This document shows positions 62,008-64,000 of a DNA stretch of 64,000 bases, piece after piece. Source of the DNA: GCA-2746605 sp963710615 (lineage in GTDB: Bacteria; Bacteroidota; Ignavibacteria; Ignavibacteriales; Melioribacteraceae); the NCBI GenBank assembly GCA_963710615.1, contig CAVQBF010000002.1, forward strand, positions 248,001-312,000, given 5' to 3'. The notes below the pieces were generated by a model. It was not told where the DNA came from. It saw only the letters and a list, made by a program, of their open reading frames with translations, and searched no databases. Numbering within the stretch: position 1 is the first letter of the stretch; each line of letters starts with the position of its first letter. Both the position numbers and the translations under genes were made by a program.

Positions 62008-63795
62008 CTACTCTTCGTTATTTTCAAAAATTAAACTAATTAGTAAATCATTTATTTCTGGTTTGGGTGAATTATTTTCTGAAAAAACTTTCAATTTATT
62101 TTCACTTACAACAAAAAGTGGGTGAATTAAATCAGAATTATATTTTTCTCTAAATTTATCAAATGAAAATTCCGAAGTAATTTTATTTGCTTTAACTATG
62201 AGAGACTGATCATACTTTTCAATATCTAGGTAATTTAGTTTTTGAGAGGATAAAAAATTTCTTCTCATTCCTTTAGAAATATCTTGTTCAAGATTTGGTG
62301 TAGTATTTATTTGAAAGACATTTGAATTACCGAAAATTTTAGTAAAGTAAATTGTCGCAAAAGAATTTATCCCTTTATTTGGCGTAAAACCAATAAACTT
62401 TCCTATTCCTTGCAGATTCAACTGTTCAATAGTTTTTTCCGATACAATACTTCCAAAACATGTATCATAACCTTGTTGTCTAGCAATTGTTACTTTGTCC
62501 CAACTGTTATCAACAAAAAGTACTCTAATCTTATGTTCTTTTAAAATATTATAAATTTGCATTCCTACTTTATTTATGCCAGCAATCAATATCCCTTGAG
62601 GATCAGGATCAGACAATTTTAATAATTTTGCTAAAGGAATTGCACCTAATCCATAAACCAATATTGTAGCAATAATTACAATAAACATAATAGGCACAAG
62701 TACATCTGCACCTTCATATCCATACATTGCCAACTCTAAGGAAAAAATTGATGCTACTGCAGCTGCAACAATTCCTCTTGGGGCCATAAATGATAAATAA
62801 AGCTTTTCATTCCAAGTTAAATTGGAACCTAATGTAGAGAAGAAAATAGTTGCCGGTCTTATAACTATAATTAAAACAATAATAAATTGAATTGTCCCAA
62901 GATTTATTAATTCCAGGTCAGATATTTTTAATCTGGCTGCTAATACTATAAAAAGTGAGGAAAGAAGAAGTACTCCTAAATTTTCTTTAAACTCAATAAT
63001 GTGTTCAATAAGAATTTGCTTTTGATTTGCTAAATAAATGCCCATTAAGGTTACAGCAAATAATCCACTTTCAGTTTGAATTACATTTGAGGAAGCAAAA
63101 ACCAAAACTAAAGTGGCAAGTGTCGCCGGATTTTGCAAGTAATCGGGAATATAATCTCTCTTAATCAGGTAAACTAAAACCCAAGCACCTAAAACACCTA
63201 TTAAACTGCTTATTACAAAAGTTTTAATCGCAATTAAAATAGCTGTATAAGTGGCTTCTGCAACGCCTGCTGCAATTATAATATCAAATACCAATAAAGC
63301 TAAGATTGCACCAATCGGATCGTTTACAATTCCTTCCCATTTTAATATGGAGTTAATCTGACCCTTTGGTTTTACTAATCTTAGTATAGGTATAATTACA
63401 GTTGGACCGGTAACAACTAAAATTGCACCGAGCAAGAATGCATAAATAAACGGTAAATTAATAAAATAATATGCTGCAGCTGTTGAAAGTGACCATGTTA
63501 TAACAGTCCCGATTGTAATTAAATTTCTTACAATTCCAAATACAGGTTTCAATTCAGATATCTTTAAACTTAGTCCGCCTTCAAATAAAATTATTGCAAC
63601 TGCAATTGAAACAAAAGGGAAGAGGAGATCGCCAAAAAATTCGTCCGGGCGTAATAAACCAGTAATTGGTCCCGCTAATAATCCAAAAACTAATAATAAT
63701 AAAATAGATGGGAGTTTGAAGTACCAAGAGATCCACTGTACAAAAATTCCAAATACAATTATTCCTGCTAATCCTATAAGTAAATTTTCAGCCAA
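62008..63795 (-). CDS. NhaP-type cation:proton antiporter with C-terminal RCK domain
   Basis: 595 residues from a TTG that sits two bases before the stop of the upstream gene. About twelve membrane segments, with FEGGLSL, VTGPTVIIPILRLV and WEGIVNDPIGAILAL, the CPA1/NhaP motifs carrying the ion-binding ND pair. From GILIAGINKVGMQIYNIL on there is a TrkA-N/RCK-like Rossmann domain, then a C-terminal tail. It exchanges Na+ or K+ for protons; the RCK domain suggests nucleotide control. Read in line with the partial gene at the window end. Confidence 0.92.
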   Translation of the reverse strand: MAENLLIGLAGIIVFGIFVQWISWYFKLPSILLLLVFGLLAGPITGLLRPDEFFGDLLFPFVSIAVAIILFEGGLSLKISELKPVFGIVRNLITIGTVITWSLSTAAAYYFINLPFIYAFLLGAILVVTGPTVIIPILRLVKPKGQINSILKWEGIVNDPIGAILALLVFDIIIAAGVAEATYTAILIAIKTFVISSLIGVLGAWVLVYLIKRDYIPDYLQNPATLATLVLVFASSNVIQTESGLFAVTLMGIYLANQKQILIEHIIEFKENLGVLLLSSLFIVLAARLKISDLELINLGTIQFIIVLIIVIRPATIFFSTLGSNLTWNEKLYLSFMAPRGIVAAAVASIFSLELAMYGYEGADVLVPIMFIVIIATILVYGLGAIPLAKLLKLSDPDPQGILIAGINKVGMQIYNILKEHKIRVLFVDNSWDKVTIARQQGYDTCFGSIVSEKTIEQLNLQGIGKFIGFTPNKGINSFATIYFTKIFGNSNVFQINTTPNLEQDISKGMRRNFLSSQKLNYLDIEKYDQSLIVKANKITSEFSFDKFREKYNSDLIHPLFVVSENKLKVFSENNSPKPEINDLLISLIFENNEE

Positions 63796-63796
63796 T

Positions 63797-64000
63797 TTAT
63801 AGTTCTTTCCTGCTAACAGGCATTGTCATGCATCGGCATCCTCCGCCGCCCCTTGCAAGTTCAGCACCTTCAATTGTTATTAAATATTTATTATACTTTT
63901 CAAGCTTAACTTTATTGCTAATAATATCTTTTGCTTTCAAAACTTCAAATCCGTTTTTATTTATTTCCTCTATAGTATACTCATTTCTACTATAACCTAA
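63797..64000 (-). CDS. Arginine deiminase-family protein (C-terminal end only)
   Basis: The minus strand is open from the window edge to the stop at 63797-63799, giving 67 residues. The end ELARGGGGCRCMTMPVSRKE contains the catalytic cysteine motif of arginine deiminases (usually GGPRCMTMP-like) and the earlier GYSRNEYTIEEINKNGFEV fits the family's N-[TE] loop. It would hydrolyse arginine to citrulline or act on a related guanidino compound. The antiporter start codon lies two bases after its stop, so the two are probably cotranscribed. Confidence 0.85.
   Translation of the reverse strand, partial: LGYSRNEYTIEEINKNGFEVLKAKDIISNKVKLEKYNKYLITIEGAELARGGGGCRCMTMPVSRKEL

Overview
The window is AT-rich and gene-dense. 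It most resembles the chromosome of an Ignavibacteria/Chlorobi-type member of the Bacteroidota superphylum. The evidence is a PorQ-like type IX secretion protein, a C-terminal type IX sorting domain (FELFQNYPNPFNP), a GWxTD-type protein, an S46 dipeptidyl-peptidase, a Kdo/Lpt lipopolysaccharide set, and many signal peptides ending in AQ or in a lipobox. I see no rRNA, tRNA, CRISPR array, prophage or intact insertion sequence. This is mostly core and envelope chromosome rather than an accessory island.

Layout. 1-9 kb: 5'-truncated serpin, a pair of M16 peptidases (one with zinc motif, one without), HAD hydrolase, ArsC-like protein, TPR protein, FadL-type porin, PorQ-like protein. 9-15 kb: unknown membrane-anchored protein, bamD, acyl-CoA thioesterase, VCBS-like propeller protein, HEFHH metalloprotease. 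15-17 kb: ccmA and ccmB separated by a cluster of palindromic repeats. 17-25 kb: S46 peptidase, a 3-methyladenine glycosylase broken by four frame changes, DUF3108 protein, CPBP protease, zinc-ribbon/DUF2007 protein, cdsA, small genes, M48 lipoprotein protease. 24.5-40 kb: propeller protein with sorting domain, rimO, GWxTD protein, PfkB kinase, BamA/TamA-like protein, UbiA prenyltransferase, rnhB, yraN, mlaEFD-like lipid transporter, uvrA, and a 526-residue lipoprotein I cannot assign. 40-47 kb (minus strand): GHL10 glycosidase-like protein, aroB, aroK, small barrel, PpiD-like foldase. 47-60 kb: two-gene sodium/solute symporter unit, Ste24-type protease, gatC, kdsB, a PLP enzyme, B12-binding protein, acyltransferase-like membrane protein, ruvB, then kdsA-kdsD-lptC-lptA-lptB. 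60-64 kb: lptB relic, lipoprotein, DUF1028 protein, cation/proton antiporter, and the end of an arginine deiminase-like gene.

The genes work mainly on building the envelope: phospholipid (cdsA), Kdo synthesis (kdsB/A/D), LPS export (lptC/A/B), retrograde lipid traffic (mla), barrel assembly (bamD, BamA-like, PpiD) and surface secretion (PorQ, sorting domains), with several envelope proteases.

The most striking sequence-level signal is the number of otherwise well-conserved genes interrupted by single-base frame changes, almost all extra bases: DUF3108, BamA-like, mlaD, symporter twice, lptA twice, DUF1028. The glycosylase has four more. Rejoining the frames restores normal-length proteins with intact motifs, so sequencing or assembly error is the first explanation. 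Other notable points are the lptB 3'-end relic, the repeat cluster between ccmA and ccmB, a sequence block inserted in frame into a type IX sorting domain, a possible MITE at 40.3 kb, and the unassigned large lipoprotein. I found no convincing new multi-gene system.
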